A program made the translations under genes and the position numbers. The notes under the pieces are model-generated. The model was not told the origin of the DNA. It worked only from the letters and a program-made list of their open reading frames with translations, and searched no databases. A stretch of 64,000 nucleotides of DNA from Pyramidobacter sp. YE332 (lineage in GTDB: Bacteria > Synergistota > Synergistia > Synergistales > Dethiosulfovibrionaceae): the NCBI RefSeq assembly GCF_033060595.1, contig NZ_CP133038.1, forward strand, positions 2,604,001 to 2,668,000, read 5' to 3'. Within the stretch, counting starts at the first letter, position 1; the number at the start of each line of letters is the position of its first letter. Positions 26,286 through 35,389 of the stretch are shown one piece after another.

Positions 26286-27820
26286 ACTTTGGTGAACGAA
26301 GGAATGTTGGTCTGGGGCGCTGCGGCGCCGTTGGCGGCGGTGTAGGCGCTCTCCGCGGCGAGGCAGTTCGCGGCATCGGCGATCAGTGTTGCGCCAGTGA
26401 CGCCGGAAAGCCCCGTTTTGCAACGGAAGAGGCGGGCCAGCAGCTCGACGGCTTCCATGCTGCTCACGAGGGCGAAGGCGGCGAACATGCAGATGCCGAG
26501 GTTCTCGAGGACGAAGATCTGACGGTACATCAGTGTCATGTCGTCGACTCCGGTGAGTTCTTCGTAGGCGAGGTCCATTTTCACGGTGAAGCTTTTCTCG
26601 TCGGTGATGGCCGGCCGATCCGTCAGCTTGCGCAGCGCCGGGTTATCGGGAAAGGCGGCGGCGATACCTTCCGTGCGGGAACCGATTAGACGCCCGGCTT
26701 TGCTGCCGCGTTCGATCTCGTCGACGAGCGCGAGCAGCGCCGGCTGGCTGGGAGCGAGTCCCTTGGCGGCGAAGTAGCTTCTGGCGGCCGTAACGAACTC
26801 GGGAAGCACTAGGCACAGGCTGCGGAGCCGTCGCTGGAGCCGCCGCGTGAAATCTTCGTCGTCGATCCCGAAGCAGTTTTTGAGGGCGGCGACGAGTTCG
26901 CTCTGATCCGGCGCGTCGTAGGTCGCGCCGTCGGCAGCGCTGTGCCGGTTGAGGCAGCCGATCACGCACATGGGGGCGCAGCAGTAATTTTTCTTTCGGG
27001 ACGACGGGCGCTTTTCAGACGCGGCGACGCGCGGCGGGGGAGGCGATTTCTCCATCGCGCCGCCGCTTTTGAGCAGGCGCAGCAGCGTGATCGAACCGTG
27101 TGCGGGTAGAGCGGAACCGCAGATTTCGTTGCGGACGATGAGCGAAGCCAACTCTTTTCCGGTGCGGGCGAACTCCTCCGGCGCGGCGCATTCGCGCGAA
27201 AAGTAGGCGCTGCCGGTGACGACGACCGCGCGCAGTCCCTTGCTTCCCGGGATGTCTCCGAAGCCGCTGCGCGGGCAGCTGTACTCGGGTTCACCGTCGG
27301 GGTACGTGCAGAAAAAGGTGGAAAGCGGCATTCTCATGTCACCGGCCATTCCCGTGCCGACGATGGCCGCTTCGCGGCCGAAACGGGATTTGAGCGCGGT
27401 GACGAGGTCGTCGGTGTAGAGAGCACCAAGCTCGGGCATATGAAGCAGTTCTGCCCCGTCTTCGCCGATGTGCAGCACGGCATTGCCGTCGCGGTCCGCG
27501 CCCTTGATGACTACCGCGCAGACATTCAGCGAGCCAAGTTTCTGCGGCATGTTGCCCGTCACGTTGCAGACCTGGATCGAGGTCTCGCCGCCTTTGGCGA
27601 GAACGGTCATCCGCCCGGCGCTGGGGGCGCGGCAGCCGGCGAACAGCCCCGGCGCGAAAACCAGCGCATTCTCCGGCGCATAGCGGCCCGTTTTCAGCGG
27701 TGTCTCCGCGGCCAGCAGTGCCACTGCCAGCCCGCGGCCGTAGAGCTTTTCCCTGCGGATGTCGTATTCTCTGTGTTCGATGCGTCCCGTCGAGAGGTCT
27801 ACGGTATAGATTTTTTCCAC
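26261..27820 (-). CDS. Aldehyde:ferredoxin oxidoreductase family protein
   Basis: The protein has 519 residues, shorter than the usual 600. The N-terminal AOR domain shows YTVDLSTGRIE, YGRGLAVALL, VFAPGLFAGCRAPSAGRM and GNMPQKLGSLN. The iron-sulfur motif is CAPMCVIGC near residue 286, with spacing CX3CX3C rather than the usual CX2CX3C, and a later Cys lies in LFRCKTGLSGVTGATL. The family uses a tungsten or molybdenum bis-pterin cofactor to oxidise aldehydes to acids and reduce ferredoxin. It is read in the same direction as, and 6 bases after, the FecE-type ATPase gene, which suggests that the transporter supplies its metal. Confidence 0.85.
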   Translation of the reverse strand: MEKIYTVDLSTGRIEHREYDIRREKLYGRGLAVALLAAETPLKTGRYAPENALVFAPGLFAGCRAPSAGRMTVLAKGGETSIQVCNVTGNMPQKLGSLNVCAVVIKGADRDGNAVLHIGEDGAELLHMPELGALYTDDLVTALKSRFGREAAIVGTGMAGDMRMPLSTFFCTYPDGEPEYSCPRSGFGDIPGSKGLRAVVVTGSAYFSRECAAPEEFARTGKELASLIVRNEICGSALPAHGSITLLRLLKSGGAMEKSPPPPRVAASEKRPSSRKKNYCCAPMCVIGCLNRHSAADGATYDAPDQSELVAALKNCFGIDDEDFTRRLQRRLRSLCLVLPEFVTAARSYFAAKGLAPSQPALLALVDEIERGSKAGRLIGSRTEGIAAAFPDNPALRKLTDRPAITDEKSFTVKMDLAYEELTGVDDMTLMYRQIFVLENLGICMFAAFALVSSMEAVELLARLFRCKTGLSGVTGATLIADAANCLAAESAYTAANGAAAPQTNIPSFTKVLYRYFSR

Positions 27821-27826
27821 GGACGT

Positions 27827-28615
27827 TCACTCTTTTCGTGTGGTATTGGGGGCCATGAAGAAGCCGTGGCTGCAGGGGAACAGCTCAATGTCTCCGTAGA
27901 CGAGGGACAGTTTTTCTCTGAGTTCCTCGCGCGAAGCGTCCTTCATGGTGATCTCGCCGGTCAGAGCGCCCGCTTTGAGCAGCAGCAAGCGGTCGCAGTA
28001 GCGCATGGCGAAGTTGGGGTCGTGTAGGGTGATCAGTCCCGCTTTGCGTTCGCTGTGGATGACCGATCGGATCTTTTCCAGTACCATCTGGCGGTTCAGA
28101 AAGTCCAGAGCGCTGTCGGGTTCGTCCATGAGCATCACCGGCGTGTTCTGAACGAGGCAGCGGGCGAGGATTACGATCTGCCGCTGTCCCTGGCTCAGCG
28201 CGGCGAAATCCCGGCGCGCGAACGCGGCGCAGCCGAGACGGTCCAGAGTGACTAGCGCGGCCTGCTTCTGTGCTTTCGAGGGAGATTCGAACAGTCCCAG
28301 CTGCGTGTTAAAACCCATCATGACGATTTCGAGCGCCGTTTTGCCGGCCATGACGCCGCAGTTCTGCGGGATAAAGGCGATCAGCCGCGCGCGTTCTCTC
28401 TCGTTCATGGCGGAGCAATCCTGCCCGTTCACAGCGCAGCTTCCGGACATCGGCAGTAGGCCGCAGGAAGCGTGCAGGATCGTCGTCTTGCCGCTGCCGT
28501 TGAGTCCGAGCAGCGCGCAGAACTCGCCGGCGCGAATGTCGAAGCTCACGCTGTGGATGATCTCGTCGCGGGCGTAGGCGATGCGCAGCCCGCGCAGGGA
28601 AAAGATCCTGCTCAC
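27827..28615 (-). CDS. FecE-type ABC transporter ATP-binding protein
   Basis: The protein has 262 residues. It has Walker A LGLNGSGKTTIL, signature ALSQGQRQIVILAR, Walker B VMLMDEPDSALD and H-loop ITLHDPNFA. It belongs to the group that powers uptake of siderophores, heme, cobalamin and, in the MolC branch, molybdate or tungstate. The start is GTG at 28615, which overlaps the permease stop by three bases. It is followed after 6 bases by AOR. The context favours a metal or metallocofactor needed by AOR, which is an inference. Confidence 0.92.
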   Translation of the reverse strand: MSRIFSLRGLRIAYARDEIIHSVSFDIRAGEFCALLGLNGSGKTTILHASCGLLPMSGSCAVNGQDCSAMNERERARLIAFIPQNCGVMAGKTALEIVMMGFNTQLGLFESPSKAQKQAALVTLDRLGCAAFARRDFAALSQGQRQIVILARCLVQNTPVMLMDEPDSALDFLNRQMVLEKIRSVIHSERKAGLITLHDPNFAMRYCDRLLLLKAGALTGEITMKDASREELREKLSLVYGDIELFPCSHGFFMAPNTTRKE

Positions 28616-29634
28616 AGCAGACGCTCTCTTCCGATGCACATGAAGTAGAGCAGCAGCGGCACGCCGATTACCGTGGTGAGGATGGAGATGGGCAGCTCGG
28701 CACTGTAGAGCACGCGCGCGAGGATGTCCGCGGCGAGTACGATGAAAGCGCCCGTTGCGCCGCTCATGCAGAGCGTCGTCGAGTTGTTCCGCCTGAGCAT
28801 AAGCCGCGCGGTGTGCGGCGCGATCAGCCCGGCGAAAGCGACCAGTCCCGTCACGCTGACGATCGACGCCACCAGCAGTGTGGAGAGGATCAGTACGGCG
28901 ATTCGCGTGGGCTTCAGGCGCACACCCAGCGCGCGGCATTCGTCCTCGCTCAGTCCCATCAGGTCGATCTGACGCCGCAGCAGGATCAGCCCGGCGAGCC
29001 CGGCCGCGAACATCGGCAGCACTGCCAGCAGCTTGGCGCGGGTGATGTTGCCGAAGGTCCCCATCTCCCAGTACTCCATGGCTGCCAGCTCGTTTTCCGG
29101 GTCGGCGAAGTATTTCAGCGCCATGATCATGGCGCGCGACAGAGCGTTGATCACGATGCCCGCGAGAACGTAGGTGGAGGTGGAGTGCGAGCGCGTCACC
29201 CTGACCAGCAGCATGACGCCCGCGACGGCGGCAAATCCGCCGGTGAACGCGCCGACGGCGATGGCGGGCACGCTGAGGGCCGACATGGCGACAATGGCCG
29301 CCGCAGCGCCGAGATTCGCGCCGCCGGCCACGCCGATGATGTCGGGCGAGGCCAGCGGGTTTTTGAAAATCGTCTGGTAGACGCTGCCGGCGAAGCCGAG
29401 CCCGACTCCGGCCAGCATGGCCATCAGCGTCCGCGGCAGGCGCAGCGTGAAAAACACCTTGCGGGTCATCGCGGGTACGTCGGCGCTGCCACGGAACATG
29501 GCGAGTATCTCGCCGGGAAAGATGCGGTATTTCCCCACGCAGATCGAGGTCGCCGCCGCGACCAGAATCGCCAGAAGCGTCAGGATGAAGAATGGCGCGA
29601 CCGGCCTTTCCAGAGGTTCGGAAGCGTTCATCAA
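28612..29634 (-). CDS. FecCD-type ABC transporter permease
   Basis: The protein has 340 residues and about nine to ten membrane segments. RLPRTLMAMLAGVGLGFAGSVYQTIFKNPLASPDIIGVAGGAN is the hallmark region of FecCD/BtuC permeases, and VTGLVAFAGLIAPHTARLML is the cytoplasmic coupling region. One permease gene suggests a homodimer. It overlaps the binding-protein gene at ATGA (29631-29634) and the ATPase gene at its end, so the three form a tight operon. Confidence 0.95.
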   Translation of the reverse strand: MMNASEPLERPVAPFFILTLLAILVAAATSICVGKYRIFPGEILAMFRGSADVPAMTRKVFFTLRLPRTLMAMLAGVGLGFAGSVYQTIFKNPLASPDIIGVAGGANLGAAAAIVAMSALSVPAIAVGAFTGGFAAVAGVMLLVRVTRSHSTSTYVLAGIVINALSRAMIMALKYFADPENELAAMEYWEMGTFGNITRAKLLAVLPMFAAGLAGLILLRRQIDLMGLSEDECRALGVRLKPTRIAVLILSTLLVASIVSVTGLVAFAGLIAPHTARLMLRRNNSTTLCMSGATGAFIVLAADILARVLYSAELPISILTTVIGVPLLLYFMCIGRERLL

Positions 29635-30728
29635 GCGACGTTGCGCCCTGCGCCCCGCATGCCGAGGAAGGCGACGGGTGCGTCCTGTTTTCGGGGCGCG
29701 AGGTTCGAGGCGTCCATGTCGAAGCCGTAGAAGGTCTTGTAGAAATTGGCCGCGTCCGCCGCAAACTCAGCCGCGGAATAAAGCTTGGGGTGCAGCGCCG
29801 AAACCATCCAGAGCATGCCAAGCACGCCCGACGGTACAGGCGAGTCCCAGGCCTCGAAGCCTGTCGGCATGTTGTACACCATGCCGTTCTTGACGGCCTT
29901 GACCTCGGCGAGGTGTTCGTCCGCGGAAATCTCTGCGGCCGTGAAGCCAGGCTGTCCGCTGGCCATGTTGTTGGTCGGGATGATAATGACATCGGGATTC
30001 ATAGCGAGGATCTGCTCGTAGGACACTTTGGTCCACGAGTCGCCGTCGAGGACGCTGCCTGCGTTTTTCCCGCCAGCCGAGGCGATCAGCGAAGCCTGGT
30101 ACATGTCGCGCGGGGCGGTGCTCAGGTACGAAGCGGGGCTGCAGAGATAGACCGAGGGTTTCTGGCCGTCGGGAATCGCGGCGGTCAGCTTCTTGACCTT
30201 GGCGCTGATCTCGTCGTAACGGGCGATCAGCTTTTTGGCTGCATCGGCGGTTCCGGTCGCCCGGCCGATGAGCGTGATCATCTCGACGAGGCGGCGGTGG
30301 TTCTCGGGATTGACGACGAGCACGGGGACGTCCATCTCCGCAAGGGTGGCGGCGTAATCCTTGCCCCGCTTGGGCAGGATGACGAGGTCGGGTTTGGCGG
30401 CGATGCAGGCCTCCAGGTCAAAGTTTTTGGCGGATCCAACGTTGCCCACGGTTCCGATCAGCTCGGGCGCGGCCAGTTTGTAAATAGGGCGCACCTCAAT
30501 CTTCTCCTCAAGGGCGGCCAGGCGGGGTTTGAGTCCGAGCGCCAGACAGGCGGAAGAAGAAATGTAATAGCCGGAAACGATGCGTTTCGGAAGCGCTTTC
30601 AGCGTGACCGTCCTTCCGATTTGATCCGTGACTGTGAGCGGAAATTCCGAAACGTTTGGCTGCGCGACCGCCGCACTCGCGCCGAAAAACGCCAGCGTTG
30701 CCAAGAGCTGTACCGCGATTCTTTTCAT
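29631..30728 (-). CDS. FecB/BtuF-type ABC transporter binding protein
   Basis: The protein has 365 residues with a signal peptide (residues 1-22, ending AAVA). It has the class III binding-protein layout: VTDQIGRTVTLKALPKRIVSGYY, then AAKPDLVILPKRG, and a second lobe with YEQILAMNPDVIIIPTNN. No lipobox cysteine follows the signal sequence, so it is likely free in the periplasm. It delivers iron chelate, cobalamin, or molybdate/tungstate to the FecCD permease. The ATG at 30728 follows AAAGGAGAATTC. The AOR gene downstream makes a tungstate or molybdate role attractive but unproven. Confidence 0.9.
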   Translation of the reverse strand: MKRIAVQLLATLAFFGASAAVAQPNVSEFPLTVTDQIGRTVTLKALPKRIVSGYYISSSACLALGLKPRLAALEEKIEVRPIYKLAAPELIGTVGNVGSAKNFDLEACIAAKPDLVILPKRGKDYAATLAEMDVPVLVVNPENHRRLVEMITLIGRATGTADAAKKLIARYDEISAKVKKLTAAIPDGQKPSVYLCSPASYLSTAPRDMYQASLIASAGGKNAGSVLDGDSWTKVSYEQILAMNPDVIIIPTNNMASGQPGFTAAEISADEHLAEVKAVKNGMVYNMPTGFEAWDSPVPSGVLGMLWMVSALHPKLYSAAEFAADAANFYKTFYGFDMDASNLAPRKQDAPVAFLGMRGAGRNVA

Positions 30729-30924
30729 GGTGCCGAATTCTCCTTTTCTTGTTTCTCGGAGCGCGTGTTTCGTTCGCCCCGGGGATCCCTTTTGAATAAC
30801 GCGTTTCAATGAATTTATCCGCGTTGGTCGAGCGGCATGTTTAAAATTATTTTCAGTAGTGAGTATAACGTAAAGGAATCTTAAGCGCAAGGTGGAAAGA
30901 CTCTCTTGAAAAAGCTCTTCACTC

Positions 30925-30977
30925 TAAAAAACGGCGGCCGGAACCGATAATTTTTTATCGGATTCCGACCGCCGTTT
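30925..30977 (-). terminator. Bidirectional terminator
   Basis: A stem of about 21 pairs (ACGGCGG..CGGAA..CGATAA) lies between the DUF2207 stop and the binding-protein start. On the minus strand it is followed by six Ts, so it ends the DUF2207 transcript. Confidence 0.85.
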
Positions 30978-31013
30978 CGCGTCGTCTTTCCTGGCGTTTT
31001 TATATGAAACGCA

Positions 31014-32993
31014 TTACCATCCGCGTCCCCCGCCGCCGCCTCCCCCGCCGCCGGAAAAGCCGCCGCCGGACGAGCCTCCGAAGCTGCCGCCGGAGGACGA
31101 GCCGGGGGCGCACGAGGCGGCGCCGAGGCTGGACGAGAAGCCTTTGGAGAAATCGCTCAGCCCGCGGGCGATGCCGTCGCTTCTCCAGAGGGCGTGCGCG
31201 GCGCCCGAGCGCCAGGCGGAGCCGTCGCTCCACGAAGGCTGCCAGGCCGCGGCGGCGAGGACTTTCTCGAAGCGGTTCGCCCACGTTTGGGCGCAGTCCA
31301 TGGCGACGGCGTAGGGGAGCAGTTCCTCGAAGAGCTGCGGCGTGTCGTCGGGGGCGTTCAGCATCTCCAGGCGGTCTTTTTCCGCGGCGGTGATGAACAT
31401 TTTCAGTCCCAGCGCCTGCTCGAACTGTTTCCGTCCTTTGTCCGTCCAGAAGATCAGCTTTTTCCCCAGAGGCAGTCCCAGCAGCGCCAGCGCTGCGCCC
31501 GCGAAGGTAAGGGGACGGTCGCTGCTGTGCGCCGCGGCCATCGCCAGCAATGCCGCAACGAGGACGCCCGCCTGCGCCGCAAAGAAGCCCTTCAGGCCGA
31601 AGGAGTTTCGCAGCGAGCGCGCGAAGCTTCGCGGCGCGAGCGTGGGCTCTCGCCGCGCATGCCGCAGCGACAGGAGCGCCAGCGCGCCCAGGAGCAGGGC
31701 GACGGCTCCCCACTCGGCGGAGACGGCCTCGGTCAGCAGGAACAACGCCCCCGCCGCCGCGCCGGCCAGCAAAGCCGAATAAGCGCGGCGCAGCGGCGCG
31801 CGCCGGTCGAGAAAGTTGCTTTCGGCGCGTTTTTGGGCGTCGCCTTTGATCAGTTCGAGCGACTTTTCGAAACGTTTGCGATGGGCGTTGGTCACGTTCA
31901 GCGCCTCCTGGGAGGAAGAAGGGAAGAGCGTGTCCATCAGCGCGGCGGGCAATCCGTCGGACGGCGCGCCGCCGGTCTTTTCGAGGCGGTAGCCGCTGCG
32001 CCGGTCGCCGCTGATTTTCAGCGCACCGTTTACCGCCAGGGCGATCAGCTCGGCGCCGAGGCTGGCAAAGTCGTCGGTCCCGCGCGTGAGGCGCCGCGCC
32101 AGCGAGGGCGTCATGTCCCTGGGCGCGTGAAAGAGCGGGATCACGGTGATCTCGCCGCTGTGCTTGCCGCGGGCGCGCAGCGCGCCCCAAGCGAGGCAGA
32201 TGGCGGCCAGCGCCGTGCCGGCCCACATCAGCCCTCTGGCAATGGCGTCGCCGTGGGCGGAGACGAAATCCCCGAAGCGCTCGCCGAAGGAAGGCTGCGG
32301 CGGCGCGACGACGCCTTTCGGCCACGAATAGACGACGGTCAGTCCTTCGCCGGGCTGCAACGCCCGTGTGGTGACGACGGCGCGGGAATCGTCGAGACGC
32401 GCGCCGTCGCTCGACGTGCTGCCGTAGCGCCCCGCGTACCAGCCGACGCGGCTGAATCCATCGCCCGCTGACTTGCCCGGCAGGGCGAGGCGGAATGAGG
32501 CGTTCTGAATGGGCAGGGCCCAGTCGTTGCCGGTCACGTTCCAGTACAGTTCGTCGTGGTCGGCGAAAAACCCCAGCTGCTTTGTGGTGCGGTAGGTCAG
32601 CGACAGACGGTGGACGCCGGGTGAAAGCGTCCGTTTGGGGTCGCCGATGCGGATAAAACGGCCGCGCCCTTCGTTTGATTCTTTCCACGGCAGTTCGACC
32701 CCGTCGACGGAGGTGGACAGCACCTTCAGCCCCACGGCGACGGGACGGCCGTTCTCGTCGCGATAGCGGACGGGGATGCCGCGAATGATGCCGCGGCTGA
32801 TCTTGACTCCCATGGCGATGAACTCGAGGTCTTCGCGCACGGTCAGCGAAGCGTCTTCGTTGACCGTGGCGCCGACGTCGAAGCGGAGGATGCGCTCGCG
32901 CCGCGGCTCGCCTGCCGCCTGCGCCGCGCCGCCGAGACAGAGCGCGCCAAGCAGCGCGAGAAGCCGCACAAAGGAGGAACGGCGGGCGCTCAT
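31014..32993 (-). CDS. DUF2207 membrane protein
   Basis: The protein has 659 residues. It has a signal peptide (residues 1-26), a large outside domain (residues 35-250) with ILRFDVGATVNEDASLTVREDLEF and GIIRGIPVRY, a membrane segment near 255-270, a cytoplasmic part with HAPRDMTPSLARRL, two more membrane segments near 410-440, and another pair near 465-500. It ends with a Gly/Ser-rich tail (GGGGGGGGGRGW), all of which is typical of DUF2207 proteins. Their function is unknown. The start is 3 bases from the stop of the EEP-nuclease gene upstream, so the two form an operon. Confidence 0.85.
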   Translation of the reverse strand: MSARRSSFVRLLALLGALCLGGAAQAAGEPRRERILRFDVGATVNEDASLTVREDLEFIAMGVKISRGIIRGIPVRYRDENGRPVAVGLKVLSTSVDGVELPWKESNEGRGRFIRIGDPKRTLSPGVHRLSLTYRTTKQLGFFADHDELYWNVTGNDWALPIQNASFRLALPGKSAGDGFSRVGWYAGRYGSTSSDGARLDDSRAVVTTRALQPGEGLTVVYSWPKGVVAPPQPSFGERFGDFVSAHGDAIARGLMWAGTALAAICLAWGALRARGKHSGEITVIPLFHAPRDMTPSLARRLTRGTDDFASLGAELIALAVNGALKISGDRRSGYRLEKTGGAPSDGLPAALMDTLFPSSSQEALNVTNAHRKRFEKSLELIKGDAQKRAESNFLDRRAPLRRAYSALLAGAAAGALFLLTEAVSAEWGAVALLLGALALLSLRHARREPTLAPRSFARSLRNSFGLKGFFAAQAGVLVAALLAMAAAHSSDRPLTFAGAALALLGLPLGKKLIFWTDKGRKQFEQALGLKMFITAAEKDRLEMLNAPDDTPQLFEELLPYAVAMDCAQTWANRFEKVLAAAAWQPSWSDGSAWRSGAAHALWRSDGIARGLSDFSKGFSSSLGAASCAPGSSSGGSFGGSSGGGFSGGGGGGGGGRGW

Positions 32994-32996
32994 GGC

Positions 32997-33845
32997 CTAA
33001 TCCCGGATCTCGACGGCGATAATGTCGTGGTCTGGATGATCCTTGCGCCTCGTGGAGCGGTGGCGGATGCGCGTCTCGGTCTCCTTCACCTCGCCCAGCT
33101 TGTCGCGGCCGATGCCGACATAGCCGATGTAGTCGAGATTGTTGTTCCAGTTGTCGAAGCTGTAGCCGTGCCGCAGCCCCAGCAGCGGGAAGCTCACTTC
33201 CTTCTGCGGATCGGGGCTGTTGTAGTCGCCGAGGATGAACAGCGGGCCTTCCATGCGGGCGGCAAGCTCGTTGAGTTTTTCCGTCTGCGCGGCGCGCTTG
33301 GCAAGGTTGTAGCGCTGGGCGGCTTCGGCGTCGCTCTTGCCGACGGTGGTCATACTCTTGAGATGGACGGCCGCGAGCGTGTAGATCCTGCCCGAGGCGT
33401 TGTCCTTGAAGCGCGCTACCAGCGGCGGGCGGTCGAAGAGCTTGAACTTGCGCCCTTCGAAAATCCCCGTGCGGTTGGCGTAATACAGCTGGGGCGTCCC
33501 GACCAGCGTGACCTTGGCCGGGTTCCAGAGGAAGAACAGGTCCTGCGTGCCGTCGGTGTCGTTGCCGAAATATTTCCAGCCCGGCAGCGCCGTGGCGGTG
33601 AAAAAGCGCATCGTGGCGTTGCCCTCGATCTCCTGCAGCGCCAGCACGTCGGCGCCGCTGCGGCGGATCGAATCCGCCAGCTCGCGCATGTCCGCGGGCG
33701 TGTAGGGCTGGGAGCGGTCTTCGCTGGAACCGCTCATGGTGAAGAATTCGATGTTGAACGTGCCGATCGTCATGGCGAAAACCGGCGCGGCGCTTAGAAG
33801 CATGGCGAACGCGGCGGCCAGAGCGCGGCGGAACGTTTTGTTCAC
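32997..33845 (-). CDS. Secreted endonuclease/exonuclease/phosphatase family protein
   Basis: The protein has 282 residues and a signal peptide (residues 1-24, ending PVFA). The EEP-fold motifs are visible: IGTFNIEFF, VLALQEIEG (metal-binding Glu), AAVHLKS, FILGDYNSPDP (Asp/Asn pair) and DHPDHDIIAVEI (the final His). Members cut DNA, RNA or phosphate esters. Secretion suggests nutrient scavenging or extracellular DNA degradation. It is the first gene of a two-gene operon with the DUF2207 gene. The ATG at 33845 follows AAGGAGGAAT. Confidence 0.9.
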   Translation of the reverse strand: MNKTFRRALAAAFAMLLSAAPVFAMTIGTFNIEFFTMSGSSEDRSQPYTPADMRELADSIRRSGADVLALQEIEGNATMRFFTATALPGWKYFGNDTDGTQDLFFLWNPAKVTLVGTPQLYYANRTGIFEGRKFKLFDRPPLVARFKDNASGRIYTLAAVHLKSMTTVGKSDAEAAQRYNLAKRAAQTEKLNELAARMEGPLFILGDYNSPDPQKEVSFPLLGLRHGYSFDNWNNNLDYIGYVGIGRDKLGEVKETETRIRHRSTRRKDHPDHDIIAVEIRD

Positions 33846-34017
33846 GGTGATTCCTCCTTAAGGCAAAAAATCTTAAAATCTATTCTAGCACAGACGGCGT
33901 CCGCGGAAGCGTCCGTTTGGAATTTGCCTTAACGCGCGCAGATGGGTATAATCAAAAAAGGTTCCGGGATTTTTCCCGTGAAGTTCATATCGGTCATTCC
34001 AAGGAGGCAGCATCACA

Positions 34018-34389
34018 ATGAAAAGCGCAGTCGCAACGACAAAAGCTCCCGGCGCTATCGGTCCCTATTCGCAGGGCATCGCCACTGATTGCATGGTTTA
34101 CACATCCGGCCAGCTCGGCCTGACGCCCGACGGCAAACTGCCCGAGACGATCGAAGAGCAGGCCAGGCAGTCGCTCGAAAACGTCAAGGCCGTGCTCGAA
34201 GCCGCCGGCAGTTCGATGGACAAGGTCGTCAAGACCACCGTCTTCCTCAAGGACATGAACGACTTCGCCGTCATGAACGGCATTTACGCCCAGTACTTCA
34301 AGGAGCCGTTCCCCGCCCGCAGCGCCGTGCAGGTCGCCAAACTGCCCAAGGACGGCAAGGTCGAGATCGAGGTCGTGGCCGTCAAGTAA
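34018..34389 (+). CDS. ridA: RidA-family deaminase
   Basis: The protein has 123 residues, the normal length. KAPGAIGPYSQGI near the start, TSGQLGLTPDG, ENVKAVLEAAG and the FPARSAVQVAKLPKDGKVEIEVVAVK end are typical. FPARSAVQV contains the arginine that binds the imine carboxylate. The enzyme hydrolyses reactive enamines and imines made by PLP enzymes, in the cytoplasm. The ATG at 34018 follows CAAGGAGG. It stands alone with its own terminator. Confidence 0.95.
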   Translation: MKSAVATTKAPGAIGPYSQGIATDCMVYTSGQLGLTPDGKLPETIEEQARQSLENVKAVLEAAGSSMDKVVKTTVFLKDMNDFAVMNGIYAQYFKEPFPARSAVQVAKLPKDGKVEIEVVAVK

Positions 34390-34449
34390 CGTCGTGTCGC
34401 ACGGCTTTGAAACAAAGGGCACAGAGACGCGGAGGAAATTTTTTAACAG

Positions 34450-34503
34450 AAAGCGCGAGTCTCGACGTCGGCGTGTATTTCGACGTTGAGACTCGCGCTT
34501 TTA
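34450..34503. terminator. Bidirectional terminator between RidA and LUD genes
   Basis: A perfect stem (AAAGCGCGAGTCTC..CGACG and its inverse with one mismatch) closes a 10-base loop and is flanked by A and T runs, so it can serve both convergent genes. Confidence 0.85.
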
Positions 34504-34574
34504 TTTGTCGATATCGATGGTCTTTTGCTTTTTTTTCGTGTTTTGGCGCTTCCGCGGTGGAATTTGTTCCGAAT

Positions 34575-35177
34575 TCAGTACCCCAGTTTTTCGCCGACGA
34601 TCACCGCTTCCATGTCCATCGACTTCTCCTTTTTCATGTACACGACCAGCGTGTTGCAGATGCGGTCGGGCGACGAGCAGTCGTAACATCTGTCTCCTCT
34701 GGCGGCGCACGGCGTCTTGAAGCCGAAGCGCGAGGCGTTGATCACCGCCGCCGTGTTGCGGGCGCGGAAGATCGCCGCTTCCAGCGTCGGCTCGATCTTG
34801 TCGGCGCTGAAGACGAAATAGACTTTTTCGTGCCCCCACAGCGAGCCGGCGACGCGGTTGCCTGAACTGTCGATGTTGACCAGTTCACCCGTTTCCGCGG
34901 CGGCGTTGACCGACAGCATGAAGACGTCCGCCGTCATGGCCCGGTCCGCCGCGGCCTTGAATTCGGCGCCGGAAAGCGGCGTGGGATCGTAAACGACGTT
35001 GTGCTCGCGCAGCCGTTCGGCCAGCCCCATCTCCAGCAGCGTGTGCGAGTCGCCGAAGCCGACGGTCTTGTTCCGCACCCGAGAAGCCAGATAGTCGGCG
35101 GCCTCGGCGGCGGCGGCGAAATAAACGGCCTGAAAACGGTTGCGGCGCAGATTGGCGATGAATTCTTCACAGGGCAT
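34575..35177 (-). CDS. LUD-domain protein (LutC/YkgG-like)
   Basis: The protein has 200 residues. NKTVGFGDSHTLLEMGL (a phosphate-loop-like turn), ADVFMLSVNAAAETGELVNIDSSGNR and VYFVFSADKIEPTLEAAIFRAR are the conserved features of the LUD family. CAARGDRCYDCSSPDRIC near residue 155 gives four cysteines that could bind a metal. LutC-type proteins support lactate oxidation, but stand-alone members like this one have no proven role. The start is followed by the typical leader MPCEEFIANLRRNRFQAVYF; GGAGGTGAGC precedes it. Confidence 0.88.
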   Translation of the reverse strand: MPCEEFIANLRRNRFQAVYFAAAAEAADYLASRVRNKTVGFGDSHTLLEMGLAERLREHNVVYDPTPLSGAEFKAAADRAMTADVFMLSVNAAAETGELVNIDSSGNRVAGSLWGHEKVYFVFSADKIEPTLEAAIFRARNTAAVINASRFGFKTPCAARGDRCYDCSSPDRICNTLVVYMKKEKSMDMEAVIVGEKLGY

Positions 35178-35389
35178 GGGCTCACCTCCGAAAGTTTTTT
35201 TGCGGCAGCGCCGACGGTGCCTCTATTATAAAAGGATTCGGCCGCGAGGCAAGCCGGTTTTGCCTCGGTGCGAAAAAAATGAACCGACGCGTCGAGCGCG
35301 GTTGAATAATTTCTCCGCGCGCCGTTTTTATGCTATCATATCCCGGTTGACTCGTTAAAATTATTTTCGCTCTGCAAGGGGGCATGTCC

